Shown: positions 1 to 11,160, counted from the stretch's first letter. The stretch: DNA of 64,000 bases from Toxonevra muliebris (GCA_963691655.1 OY829328.1:34801890-34865889), one strand, 5' to 3'. Numbers and translations are program-made. The notes: generated from the letters alone by a model not told the origin.

Positions 1-383
1 GAAATAAAAAATAAGTAGAAGGAAATATCAACATTAGAGCTAAGAAATCTTATGAGCTCAAAAACAAATAGAATAGAAGAAAATATAAAGAATTAGAGTC
101 ACATGTATTACTAAATTTGTGATAATCCGTTTTTGAAACTTACTTTAGTACTTAGAACCTTTCAATTTTTTTTTCTTATTATTCTTAAAATGGAAGTATA
201 ATTATTTCCTATGAAGCTTTTTTAAAGTTTTGAATTTTATGAATTTAAGTAACAGATTTATATTAATCATTTTCGTATTTATTGAATAAAACTTCGTAAT
301 TGCTAATTGTTATAAAATAAATTAGGAATAAATGAAAATCTTACAAAAAAATCGCACTTTGTGACTGGAAGTATACTTATTAC

Positions 384-806
384 CATGGCATTTTGACAAG
401 TGAGAGGAACTTTGACAAGTGGGAAAATATTTGTTTTGATACTATTTTTCTTTTTGCCACAGCGTTGTATTTTCATGGTTCAATTTTTATGTGAGAATTT
501 ATTAGAAAATAATTTGCGTAGTATTACATATGCATAGAGAGAATTAGTTGCTGCTTTTTATAATATTTTTTAACTCTTAACATGTTCAAGGTATTTGCTA
601 ATAAAGAAAACAAATTTAAATAACATTATTTAAGCTTTGTTTATTATAATAAGATTTATAATTTAGTACTAAGTAATAAAAATAGTATTGACAATCTACT
701 ACTAACTCTCTCTTCTGTATCCATTTCAAAAAATGCATCTCTAAAATGTTCCTCTTGCTCTTTACTTTTTGAAAAAATGCTTCTACCTCTAAATACTTCT
801 ACCATG
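384..806. mobile_element. MITE of a CATGG-ended family (copy 1), P- or hAT-like, with intact 8-bp target duplication
   Basis: The 423-bp element is flanked by a perfect 8-bp direct repeat, CTTATTAC, at 376-383 and 807-814. It begins CATGGCATTTTGACAAG and ends ...TACTTCTACCATG, so the termini are inverted (CATGGYAGAA-type). There is no coding capacity. The same sequence recurs in opposite orientation at 60387-61154 and as a truncated piece near 8300-8544. An 8-bp duplication with CATG-starting termini is typical of the P superfamily, and 8 bp also fits hAT, so the superfamily is inference. The left terminus lacks part of the inverted repeat that copy 3 retains. Confidence 0.8.
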
Positions 807-1046
807 CTTATTACCATGAGTGTATGTACGCAACATGAATTCCAACAATATTTTTTGATGGACTGAGTGGAAAAGAACATAAGGTGACACAACCTTGTAT
901 TCCCCATCATCTATCTCATTACATTTTGCAGGAAAACGTTACTCTTTGTGTTCTTTTTCGTCTATATTTTTGTTTTATTCTCTTAATTTGTTGTGTTTTT
1001 TTAAAGTATTGGGACAAATACAGATCCGCTCGTATAAAATTAGTTT

Positions 1047-1440
1047 ACAATTAATGAACATTTGGTGACATCAAGAAATAGAAGCAGCTTCAAAAAATAT
1101 ATTGCTTCAAAGCCGGATAAGTACAGTGTCAAGATATTCTGGCTGGTGGATTCGAAAACCAATTACCCGGTATTAGCTGAGATTTATGTTAGCACCCAGC
1201 CAAATGAAGATTGATCGTCTTGAATTTCATATGCATTAGTACTTTGCTTAGCTGATCGATTTTTGAACAATGGTCCCAATATTACAATGGATAATTTTTT
1301 AACAAGTTACCCATTTGGCCAGCAAAAATACAACTCTGGTTAGAACAATTCGGTCAAACAAACCCCAGATTCCAACATTATTCTCATCAACCGAAGAGGC
1401 AAAAAGACGAGATCCCTATACTTCTACTTGATTTAAGTCA
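1047..1440 (+). pseudogene. Broken piggyBac-family transposase fragment
   Basis: From 1056 one frame reads EHLVTSRNRSSFKKYIASKP and continues with a DSKTNYP motif until a stop at 1212-1214. A shifted frame from about 1261 contains NNGPNITMDNFLTSYP. These match two conserved blocks of piggyBac (DDE_Tnp_1_7) transposases: the FRGR...PSKPxKYxxKI...DSKTxY block and the TMDNFFTS block, each carrying a catalytic aspartate. Stops and frameshifts between the blocks show the copy is dead. The N-terminus, the C-terminal cysteine-rich domain and the terminal repeats were not found. Confidence 0.8.
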
Positions 1441-4400
1441 TATTGATAATTTTATTATTTCAAGAGTAATTGAGCTTTAAGTGGTTAAAGGTTAATGTAA
1501 ATATGAAAAAACAAATGAATAACAAAAGTATATTCATGGATATTACCCAATCAGAAGTTTTCGGCATTTAAAGAAAGAAATTTTAAAAAATTTTTTGTTC
1601 AAAGGTTTCTTTGTCGCTAGGTGTATACAACTCAACTAATATTTGTTAGAAACAAAATTGTTTCAATAATTTAGTTTTCGCTACTACTATGCTAAATTAA
1701 TGGTTATTAAACATAAGTAAGCATATTAAAACAAAACCGTGTCAAGTATTAAATCTTTTTTAAACAAAATATTCGAGTATATCTATTCATTAGAGTGGAT
1801 CGATTTTGTAGCCCCATCATAATAGAGTTAACACTTTTTTCTTTAAAAACTTACGGACATTTTGAAAAACATTTTCCGGAGCAAAAGTTAGTAAAAATTG
1901 TATGAAACGGTAAAAGAGAATGCAGGGGAAATAAAAGAAAAAAAGTGTCAACCCCCACCCCTTCCATTCTCAAAAATTAATGTTATAATGGGGGTTACAA
2001 AACACCCCTGTATGTTGGCCCACTCTAATATTCATACATGCTCGTACGACAAAACTATGAAAAGTGAGGGTCAATCATTCTATCAATTGGCAATGACCAT
2101 TACGGAAAAATAACAAAGTAAAATAAATGAAAGAAAAAGATCGATAAACGTTGAAATTAAACTATACATGACATTGTCTTTACTTATATGCATTGAATTT
2201 TTAGTACCTATTGATACTATGTACTTATAAACCTTTTGCATCTTAAAGGTTATTGAAGTAGTATGTAGGGTAGTAGGTGATACATGTAATATATATATAT
2301 ATATCTTTGGTAGAGCGGCAAGTAGAAAAACCGCACATTTAATACAATCAGAAGGTTCAAAGCGAGGAAAAATGTTTCACTTTTGATTGATTAAAATTTG
2401 ACGTTATGCAATATTATACCAAATTGCATGTCGAAAATTATTTTATTTTAAGTAGTATAACTTTTATATATCAAATATATTATATAATGGAAATTATTTC
2501 TGCATGTGTCATTCATATGCACCATACCCGCCGGCAAGATTTTCTCATGGTGGGAAGGTTTCGAATAAAAAATATATAAATAATAATGAGCTTGTAATTT
2601 GCTTGCTTTTACACCCAAAATCCCCCCTTGCTGGTGGTCCTGAAATACATGTTATTCATTGAAGAGCTTGTGGTAGGTATAGAAAAACAATATTCCCACC
2701 AAACAAACGAAATGTACATGAGAGATGCAAGTACCCGTACATGTGCTTTTCTTGTGTGAATTCATTCGAATACGAGTATATTTAGTTATAACATTTACTG
2801 CTAATATTTCTTCATAGTGAATAATATTATAATTTACGCAGATGTTGCATCATAATTCATTCATAGTAAATGAATGGAAGATGATTTAAAATGTTTTTTA
2901 AAAGTTCCAAAGTTATTGGGGGAGTATTTACTCAATTAATTATAAAATATGGTAGATTCTCAGTTCTGATCCATATCTTCAAGCGGAAAAGACTGCTGTG
3001 TCAAATCGATGTGCTCCTAAACTATCAATGTGTGCCATCTAAACTATCAATCAACCCATCAAACTTTAGTCAAGTTTCACATATACGCAACTTTCAACGT
3101 TGGCCAACAATTACGAATAATTAATACGACTACGTAATAAACAGTCGAATAAATTGTCACAAATAAAGCGGCTTAATTTTAAATACTTTCATTAAAACTT
3201 ATTCCAGAATGCATGCATTCCGGCACGTTTTGTATACACTGCGGAAAATTACTTAATAACAAAAACAAAACAAAAATTGTAAATAAATACATACATGCAC
3301 ATGAATGTTTATATGTATGCACATATTTACATATATCCAAGTCCAAGAAATGAAATAGCATTTAGTGAACAAATAATAAAAAACACCAGGAGCATACAAA
3401 TAAGTATAAATAAATAATGTATTCAGCGCGGTTCATCGGGTTTCCAAGTCCATCACAATAATATGAAGATAATATGTGTATATGTAATATCGTTGTTTTT
3501 TATTTTGTTTTTAATAATCACATTCAAGCAAGCATAATTGTATAAAAAATATATATATGAAATTGCATTATATTTCAGATTGTAAAAAATAAAAATTAAA
3601 ATGCAAAGTAAGAGGGTCATTGGAAAGTATGTTCTGGCAATTGGTGTTAGCGTGTCATTCATCACTAAAGTTTTTCAAATTGTAGCTAGTCATAAAATTT
3701 ACCCTTTCCCACTTCTTTAAACATTTTCTTCGATATTTATTTTCATTTAGTAAATCTTTTTAATGAGACTATAATCCAAGTAATAGTGATCTAACAAGTT
3801 GTAACTTCTAACAATACCTACTAATAAATACATACAAATCTCTTAAAATTATCCGTTTATGAGTGATGTTTATCACTTAATAAATTTTTCTGATTCGCCA
3901 ATTTCGATTAAACATAAAATTCTTTCTGAAATTAACAATCAATTCTCCCCAATATCCAGCCAATTTGTGCTTAGTGGAGCTCTCTCCCCTCGCGTTTTTG
4001 CTACCGTACGCGCTTCTGTTGTGTGATCCGGGTCACTCTACTACGGTAACCCATTCGTAGTTGGGAGCGCCCCTCGGTCGGCTGGGCGGGAGTAGTCGAA
4101 AAAAGGGGGAAATTTCCTCCAGTCCCATTTTCCCTTCCACCTCCCTAGTTTACTAAAAAATCTTTAGTAGTTCAAAAGATACAGATTTTTGGCCGGTGAA
4201 ATACCACTTCTGAAACACTGAACGTCAAATGCCTTTTGAACTAATCTGCAAAAGATTAAAATGCGTAATATTTCTACGATATTTTTTTAAACCAATCTAA
4301 ACACCAAAAACTAAGTAAATGTTTCCTATTGTTAACATTCTATGAACTTTAAATGAAATTTGAGCGTTTGTTCTGTTTAATTTACCATATGAATTTTGAA

Positions 4401-4563
4401 CAACGTTCCAGTTTTTTCTGTGATATGAGGGGAAATAAGTAAAAAAAAAAATGCCTACGTACGTAACGTAACCGTCTTCCAGTCCGATTTTGGTCTATAT
4501 GGAGAATTTTTATTTTTATTTCGTAAAATTAATTGTATATATTTTTAAATGTTTATATGCAGG
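1441..4563. other. AT-rich non-coding stretch with one GC-rich island
   Basis: No gene was recognised. There is a short (AT)n run near 2290-2305 and many CATACAT-type simple repeats. The segment at about 3955-4150 is clearly more GC-rich than its surroundings and holds C- and G-runs, but no homology was recognised. If the gene at 9163-9846 extends past the left edge, this stretch would be part of its first intron. Confidence 0.5.
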
Positions 4564-4748
4564 TAGCATACTCCAGTACACTTGCCTACTGTAACTGTGT
4601 TTGGTTTCTCATATAAGATAAAAAATAAAACTTAAATATTTTTGCTTCACATTTTTGAAAGAACAAATTTCTCATTCTGAAAAAACTTCTATTCAATAAA
4701 GTTTTTTTTTAAATTTCTCTTAAAAAAATGAAAATTTTTTATTTTACT
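4564..4748 (+). repeat. 5' LTR of a decayed Gypsy-type (17.6/297-like) retrotransposon
   Basis: The 185-bp segment starts TAGCATACTCCAGTACACTT and ends TTTTATTTTACT, and it aligns over its whole length with 7397-7598. It is followed directly by GGCGCAGCC, which resembles the TGGCGCAG primer-binding site used by 17.6/297-type elements. A TGCA at 4558-4561 and another at 7599-7602, just beyond the 3' LTR, are a candidate 4-bp target duplication. The two LTRs differ at many positions and in length, so this is an old insertion. Confidence 0.75.
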
Positions 4749-5255
4749 GGCGCAGCCTCTGGGTGGTCCAATTTTAGCGTTTCCTAGTTATGAAAAAATA
4801 TTTACTTTGACTACAGATAAATCTGCTATAGCATTAAGAGCAGTTTTGAGTCAACAAGAACACCCTATTTGTTTCGCAAGACGTACGTTAAATGAACACG
4901 AAATTAATTATTCTGCTAATGAAAAAGAACTGTTAGCCATTGCGTGGGCTACAAAATATTTTAGGTCATATTTATATGGGAGAAAGTTTGTTGTTAATAG
5001 CGATCATCGACCTTTACAATGGCTTCATAATCTTAAAGAACCTAATTCAAAATTGCAACGTTGGAAAATTAAATTAAATGAGTATGATTTTGATGTTAAA
5101 CATATATCTGGCAAAGAAAACCGAGTATCTGATGCATTATCACGAATCAAAATTGAAGAGTGTAATCTGAATGAAAATGAATTGAATTTAACTAGTGTCC
5201 GACCGAAACCGACTTTTTCGGCCGAAACGGAAACTTTTTAATATATATGTATATA

Positions 5256-5505
5256 TCTGTGGTCACAAGGCATAAAAGCATAAGTGTGTTTTTTTGTATT
5301 TTACAGGAGAGCACTTCAAAGGTTCAAGTGCTAAGAGTAATCAGGTTGAGTTGTGCTATTTTTCCGCCCTAATATCTCGTAAACCACTGAACCGATAGTC
5401 ATAAAATTCTGACACAATATGAAAACGGATATGAAGATTCAAATTATGATAATAACTCGAATTCGACAAAACTCGAGATGTGTTGTTATTGCTTGTGACC
5501 ACAGA
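5256..5505. mobile_element. Tc1/mariner-like MITE (TCTGTGGTCA termini), copy 1, nested
   Basis: The 250-bp element has inverted ends TCTGTGGTCACAAG and CTTGTGACCACAGA, flanked by TA on both sides (5254-5255 and 5506-5507). This is consistent with a TA target duplication. It has no coding capacity. A second, shorter member lies at 26155-26297. The assignment to Tc1/mariner rests only on the TA duplication. Confidence 0.75.
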
Positions 5506-5585
5506 TATGTTAAAAACAAAATACAAATAATTTTAATTTTTTTTTTTTAATTAAAACTCAAAAAAAAAAAAATCCTTGTACATTC

Positions 5586-5836
5586 GGGCGTACCAATTTT
5601 TTTTTAAAGTACTTTCTATATTCGATTCTGATCAACTTTGCCGAAGAAAGTATGGCAAAAATTGGATCCTACCCCCCCCGTAAAATTCGAAGAAGTTTCA
5701 GTACTACGTACTGTAGTTGTTTGAATAAAAATCGATAGTTACTTTTAATATTACTTTAACTTCTACGAATTTTACGGGGAGTAAGCTCTTCTGTCGGTAC
5801 TCTGAAAAAAATTCATCCATACAAATTGGTACGCCC
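5586..5836. mobile_element. MITE with GGGCGTACCAATTT inverted termini, nested
   Basis: The 251-bp element starts GGGCGTACCAATTT and ends AAATTGGTACGCCC, an exact 14-bp inverted repeat, with no open frame inside. It lies within the larger hAT-like MITE, after the TCTGTGGTCA element. GGGCG-type ends would fit PIF/Harbinger, but the flanking triplets TTC and TAA do not match, so the superfamily is uncertain. Confidence 0.7.
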
Positions 5837-6700
5837 TAAAATACATACTTATATATGTATATATAAAATAACAAAAATATTATTTTAACAATAAAGAAAA
5901 TACATATTAAAGGCACTAAAAAAATACATTTTGTGGTATAGGTACAAATGAAGTTCACATTTTTATTTTAATATTCAAAATTGATTAACTTTATGTTATA
6001 TGCTAAAAATAAAAACAGTCATTTGCGTACTGAAATGCAATTTACAGTAAAATTTATAAAGTTTCGGTTTCGGCCAAATATTCGGCCATATTTTTTGTCG
6101 AAACCGAAACTTAGCCGAAACCGTATTTTTGGCCGAAACCGTAACCGAAACCGGATATTCGGTCGGACACTAGATTTAACTCTTCAAAATGAAGGCACTT
6201 ACTCAGATGTTGCTACTTTTCACTCAGGAGATGAAGATTCTGAGAATTACATTAGAATCTCTGAAAAACCTTTAAATGTTTTTAAAAACCAAATTAAACT
6301 AGTAAGAGAAAACTATAATTGCATTCATTCAGAAAAAGTGTTTACTAGTAATTGTATCATAATATCATAACGTAGATTTTTTAAAAAATATAATAAAGAA
6401 TCATGCCAAATGATAATAACTTAATATTATTTCAAAATGTCTACAAAACACTTCTTAGTATAAACCGTAATAATATTTTTAGAGCTAAGAGAGCTTTAGA
6501 AAATATATTGTATTTTCCAACATTCAAAACCAAAATAATTGGAATTCATCCTGAAGGATTGCATCAAGGAATATAAAAAGTAGTCAAATATTTTAAAAAA
6601 AGATTCTATTACCCAAATTATGTCAAAGAAATTTCCAAAATTTTTAGTGAATGTGAATTGTGTAATCATTGTAAAACTGATCAGATTAGGAGCCGTTCAC

Positions 6701-6805
6701 ATATTACGTAACGCGCGAGGGGGAAGGGGGGGGGGGGGTCCGACGATTTGTTACGAAGTGTTACATAGGGGAGGGAGGCGGGTCATCAACCGCGTTACGT
6801 AACGT
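6701..6805. repeat. GC-rich palindromic insert ending in TTACGTAACG motifs
   Basis: A short block begins with ATTACGTAACGCGCGAGGGG, holds a G-homopolymer near 6729-6739, and ends GCGTTACGTAACGTCG. The TTACGTAACG motif is an inverted pair bounding about 90 bp. It interrupts the integrase zinc-finger remnant, so it looks like another small insertion. No family was recognised. Confidence 0.5.
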
Positions 6806-7396
6806 CGATTTTATACTACCGAATACATCTGTATTCGGTCAAAATTACACTAATTTATAAAATGAATTGTCTCCCACTGAATTCGAAAATCATGGCTAAT
6901 TTTTTTTTACAGATCATTTTGTGAGACATTGTAATTTTTTTAATTTTCTCACCTTTTTTTAATTTAAAAATTATATCTCGAGCTATAAATATTGTTATTT
7001 TTTTTCATAATAGGATTAACAAAAATAGGAGAATAATATATCTAATTGAATAATATAGAATTAATAACAAACACAATTTTTTTTTTTTTTTTTTTTTTTT
7101 TGATAAAACAATGTTTTTACTAAAGCGCAAATATTATTTTTTTTCTTTTAAACTGACTCTTATATTTTTTAACATTCCTGCTTTTGTACTTTACTATATG
7201 ATGTTATCATCACTTTCTGTCTGTACCAATCTTACTTGTTTAAATGGATTAGATATTTTTTTCATAATTAAAATTGTTGTTTAAATAGCTTTTAACTTTC
7301 AAACATATGTAAACAAAAACAATTTTGAATTTTATGTAATCAAGTTAGTTTTATTATGTACAATGAGGACATTGCTTTATTTAAAGGTGGGAGAAA
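6806..7396. other. Decayed 3' internal region of the Gypsy-type element, with polypurine tract
   Basis: There is no readable open frame. A 25-base T-run occupies 7077-7101. The sequence AAAGGTGGGAGAAA at about 7383-7396, directly before the 3' LTR, fits the polypurine tract that primes plus-strand synthesis in LTR elements. The rest is presumed eroded integrase/env territory, by position only. Confidence 0.5.
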
Positions 7397-7598
7397 TAGC
7401 ATACTCCAGTACACTTACCTTACAGTAAGTGACTTAGTTTGCTTTCTCATATAAGATAAAAAATAAAACTTAAATACTTTTTGCTTCACTTCATTTTTGA
7501 AAGAACAATTTTCTCATTCTGAAAAAACCTCTATTCAATAATTTGTTTTTGAAAATTTCTCTTAAAAAAATAAAAAAACGAAAACTTTTTATTTTACT
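7397..7598 (+). repeat. 3' LTR of the decayed Gypsy-type element
   Basis: The 202-bp segment matches the 5' LTR at 4564-4748 end to end, with scattered substitutions and small indels. It starts TAGCATACTCCAGTACACTT, ends TTTTATTTTACT, and is followed by TGCA. It follows a purine-rich tract. Confidence 0.75.
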
Positions 7599-8299
7599 TG
7601 CATGTTTGTATACATTTCGAATTTTCATATAGTGGCAACGAATTGTTTCGTGCAGCCTATTACTAAACATAAATTATGTGGGTGTGTTTTTGATGTTGAA
7701 ACCTTTATCTTCATGAGCTTCTTCGCTTCAACTATTATAAGTTTCAAAATCGAATAGAAAAACAGCTTAATTAGTCACGTTTGAAAAACAATTCTAATAG
7801 TCAATCAGCAGTCCAGTCCAATTGACATACATTTCGGTGGGAAATGAAGGAGTACAAAGCTTCACTAAAGCTGTTATGAATCACCTTTGATCAAAATATG
7901 GTATAATAAAATTCCAATATTTTCTTAATAATAAATTCAATAGTTATAATCTTATCAGCATGAAGTCCTCTGTGGTATATACTTAATACTGATAAGATAT
8001 CGATATCTAATATGTCAATGATAAATTTGGCAAAAATTTCAAAAAGTTAAGAAATGATTAAATATGTTTTAAGTCATAATTGATTGAGAATTACATTTCT
8101 CCTCCTAATATGAACGCTCAGGGTATCCCTCAAAAATGTTATGTGACTATGCTCAATATAGTTGAAAAGATACATAAATAGGCGGCAAGTGCAAAGGCTG
8201 GAAATGTAGTGAAAAGGATTTGATATTCTTTTTTAAATGCCACAATTGGCCAGACAGTTGAAAAACGCGTGATACAACAGAAAAAGTAACTATTTATTC
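7599..8299. other. AT-rich stretch without recognised gene
   Basis: I see no supported coding exon, RNA gene or repeat family here. Confidence 0.4.
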
Positions 8300-8544
8300 A
8301 ATTTGTTTTCTTTATTAGCAAATACCTTGTGTTAAAAAATAATATAAAATGCGGCAACTAATTCTCCCTATGTACATGCAATACTATGCAAATTATTTTC
8401 TTATAAATTCTCACTTAAAAATTTCACCATGAAACTACAACTCTGTTGCAAAAAGAAGAATAGTATCAAAACAAATGTTTTCCCAATTGTCAAAGTTCCT
8501 ATTTCTTGTCAAAATGCATCTACCTTTTTAATTTTTCTGCCATG
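8300..8544. repeat. Truncated copy 2 of the CATGG-ended MITE family
   Basis: The sequence runs from about TTGTTTTCTTTATTAGCAAA to a terminal TTTTTCTGCCATG at 8544. It is closely similar to the right half of the copy at 60387-61154 and, in reverse, to the element at 384-806. The second terminus is missing, so this is a truncated copy with no detectable target duplication. The short open frame that overlaps it is not a gene. Confidence 0.7.
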
Positions 8545-9162
8545 CAAAAAACTGCTCTCAGGTACTCAGGGTTGTGTTTACAAGCGCATAAGTTTGCGAG
8601 ATCGTTTGCGCATAGAAAAAATCGTGTAACCATATACAAATTGTGCAAAGAATTTTCATTCAAAATTTGACAGTTTCCTATCGAGCTTATAATCTTATAC
8701 AGTTTATACGGTTTACGAGGCTTTTGCGAGTTTAAATGAATACCCACATTTTTTTATTTTTTTTATATTTTCTATTGTTAATTACTCATCCGTTTTTTTG
8801 TTATATTTATATTTGTGACTAAAACATTAAAAATTAAATTAGGACGTACGTAGAAATTATTAAATAAATATATAAATAAATAGATGTGTGTGTATAAAGT
8901 GTGTAGGCGTGGCAAATATTGAACAAAAACTTTGGTTAATATATAAGCTTGTAGTTGAAAAACTACCAAAGTTTTTAAGATTATTTCAGTTAGAATTTAA
9001 AAAACAAAAATATTTTTGTTTAGTTTTAAAAGCTTACGAAATGTTTATTCCGCAAACTAGCTTTACTCAAATTCTTTTCCCTCATAAGTATATTTTATAC
9101 CAACTCTACTGGAACTTAATTACTTATGGTTATATATATGAAGACTATAAAATATTTCTTAC

Positions 9163-9846
9163 CCCGTTTCGCATGTGTCTATAGTTGTTATTTGATCCAT
9201 TTTTGGAACTACTTGTTACTGTGCTGAGATTCATCCTGATCGCTTCAGTTGCTGTACGATCTACGTTAGCGTTCTCGTCTTTGACGATATCCGTATCCTT
9301 AACTTTAATTATTTTCTGTGTCAGATTTTGACCACTGGCAGTGCCCACTCCAGGTCGCAGTGAGAACGATGTATTTATGTTTGATTGCGTTTTACGCCCA
9401 AAGAGTGGTGACTGTTTCTTCTGAAGAGCACCCAATTCAGCGGTAGATTTCGGAGCGCTGCTGGTATGCTCAATAGGTTGGTTGTCTTCACTTATGTCTG
9501 CCAGTTTTGCTTCGTGTTCAGCGAATGTTGTTGATGTTGAAATATTTGCCGTTGTAAAGGTATGGAAACAGATTGATGTTTTTTTTAGACAAGAGCAATC
9601 GATACAAGCACATGAATTATATAACAAACTGAGGGTTTTGTTTGATTTGATATCGTTATGCCAAAAGACGGGCGGCAGACTTGTTTCGGTTGTTGAAGTG
9701 GATGATGATGTGTTGTTTTCGTTACAGCAACCAATAATACAACCACAAATGTTCTTGTTCTGACGCCGATGGCGTCGACTACGACGGCGAGCAGAAGATG
9801 ACGATGTTGAAGATGCAACAACGCCGTGTATTATGGAAGTTGCCAT
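9163..9846 (-). CDS. First coding exon of an unidentified Ser/Thr-rich protein (228 codons, partial gene)
   Basis: An unbroken minus-strand frame begins at ATG 9846 and runs 228 codons to a strong splice donor (AACGGG|GTAAGA) at 9163/9162, a phase-0 junction. Continuing in frame would meet a stop five codons later. The protein begins MATSIIHGVV. It has a basic run at residues 20-28 (RRRSRRHRR), two cysteine clusters (C34, C36, C40, C41 and C79, C81, C84, C86, C93) that could be lipidated or bind metal, and long Ser/Thr/Asn-rich stretches. No known domain was recognised. Codon composition is clearly less AT-rich than the flanks, supporting a real exon. No downstream exon was recognised at 1-9162, so the gene probably continues off the left edge behind a large intron. 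A 5' UTR exon further right is possible. I cannot name an orthologue. Confidence 0.6.
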
Positions 9847-10734
9847 GCAACATTTTTATCACAAACTCAGTGTGAGTGTTGAGTGAGTCAATGCAACTGC
9901 TGGGAGCACAGCTGATTGAAGCGAAGGTGTTTTTACTTGTTGTTTTGTTTTTTGCCACGTGATAATGTTTTGTGTATTATGATTCACTATTTCTTTTATC
10001 TCAGTATTATCAAACAGTTTTATATTTTCATTTCATTTTCTGCTGCTGTTTCTGGATGGAATAGAATTCGTAATGTTTTTTATTGTATGTAAATATTTGT
10101 ATGCACACATGCATATATTTGTATGCACGTGTATGTGTATGTTTGTGCACGCCAAGCACCAACAGTAAATTTATCAATCATATTTTCAAGGTCAAAGCAC
10201 TTTCTTATCTGACTCTCTTTGTCTATAAATATTGTTGCCACAATGAAATTATTTCACATAAAATTTATTCATATACATAAATTTTCTAAATATTTTTTTT
10301 TCACTACTCGAATTATTTATTTTTTTATTTTGAATAACTTATCTAATGTTATCTGAAAAATTCATTATTAAAACTCTAGAAAATAATTGTGAATATATTA
10401 GTATTGGTTTAATAGTAACTGATATTCTTGTACCCTACACTGTAAGTGCGAAAGTGAGATATACGATTATTCATCTGAGTATTTTAATAACTTAAAATAA
10501 TAAACTCAAGGACGTTCTAAGTATATAAGCAGTCCAGTCTTTTCAGATTGTAATTTTTTTCTATTCAATAAAATATGAAAAAGTCAAACAATGAAAATTC
10601 CTCTTTCTAAGATTTCTTTGGTTCTAATTAATCTAAAACCCTCGTTTCTAAAACTAAGAAAAGGAAATGGAAAATTGGTTGAAAAATTTAATGTTGATTT
10701 ATTATGTTTAATTTTATATCGTTCTCTAATAGTG
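9847..10734. other. Upstream flank of the 9163-9846 exon
   Basis: AT-rich with simple repeats such as ATGTGTATGTTTGTG near 10130. It may hold 5' UTR or promoter of the minus-strand gene, but no specific motif can be defended. Confidence 0.3.
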
Positions 10735-11160
10735 CGGACACACAAGAGTGAATGTCGTTGAAATTTTTGAATTTCGAATTTAGGTGAGCACACGACAAAA
10801 AAGGAATTTCATTACGAATCGAATTTCCTTTTTGACAAATCATAAGTTTGGAGAAGAATTTTTGTGTTTGTTTGTGAAAATAAAAATAAAAAAAATGTTA
10901 GCATTTCAATTGAATTTGGATATAAAGAATAAGAATAAGGAATAGCAATAAGTTGCTCTTCAAATTAATAGATCTTATATTTTTTCTGTTTTTACAACTA
11001 TGTGTTTGAAGGTTGCTGAGTTATTTTCGGCATTTCAAGCGAATTTCGTTGAAATTCTTCTGAAATTCAAAACATCTTTTCATTTGACAGTTTTTGTATG
11101 GCGAAATTCTGCATTTCAATGAAATGCTAAATTTGCCTGAAATTCCTTGTCGTGTGTCCG
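10735..11160. mobile_element. Inverted-repeat element with CGGACACAC termini
   Basis: The block starts CGGACACACAAGAG and ends CTTGTCGTGTGTCCG. A second inner copy of the left arm (GAGCACACGACAAAAAAGG at about 10783) matches the right arm better, so the left end may be duplicated. The interior repeats GAATTTC-type motifs. No target duplication is obvious and there is no coding capacity. Confidence 0.5.

Larger units (their letters stand above)
5193..6172. mobile_element. hAT-like MITE (TAGTGTCCGACCGAA termini) inserted in the Gypsy pol fragment
   Basis: The element starts TAGTGTCCGACCGAA and ends TTCGGTCGGACACTA, an exact 15-bp inverted repeat. It is flanked by AATTTAAC (5185-5192) and GATTTAAC (6173-6180), an 8-bp target duplication with one mismatch. 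Its subterminal parts are full of CGGCCGAAAC-like repeats. The interrupted pol reading frame continues on both sides, which confirms it as an insertion. It carries no transposase. Two smaller elements sit inside it (5256-5505 and 5586-5836). The same family spans 57288-59729. Confidence 0.85.
4749..6700 (+). pseudogene. Gypsy-type pol remnant: RNase H, connection and integrase zinc-finger, split by a nested hAT-like MITE
   Basis: From about 4750 to 5190 an open frame encodes a retroelement RNase H-like domain: an [16 protein letters not shown] block, [16 protein letters not shown], and [12 protein letters not shown], which carry the catalytic acidic residues, then [16 protein letters not shown]. 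The frame is cut by an insertion at 5193-6172. It resumes after it with a connection-like segment (EKPLNVFKNQIKLVREN). From about 6520 to 6700 it shows an integrase HHCC zinc-finger (HPEGLHQG, then CELCNHCKTDQIR) broken by a stop. Gag, protease and reverse transcriptase are missing, because RNase H follows the primer-binding region directly. Nothing here is functional. Confidence 0.85.

Noticed and set aside
5981..6370. 129-aa open frame
   Set aside because: It is a chimera of MITE terminus and Gypsy-type pol remnant, not a gene.
6701..6805. G-rich block as a CpG island or promoter
   Set aside because: It lies inside a retroelement remnant and is bounded by inverted TTACGTAACG motifs, so an insertion is the simpler reading.
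9482..9821. Open frames on the plus strand and in another minus frame over the 9163-9846 exon
   Set aside because: They are shorter, lack splice logic, and overlap the longer frame that ends in a strong donor.
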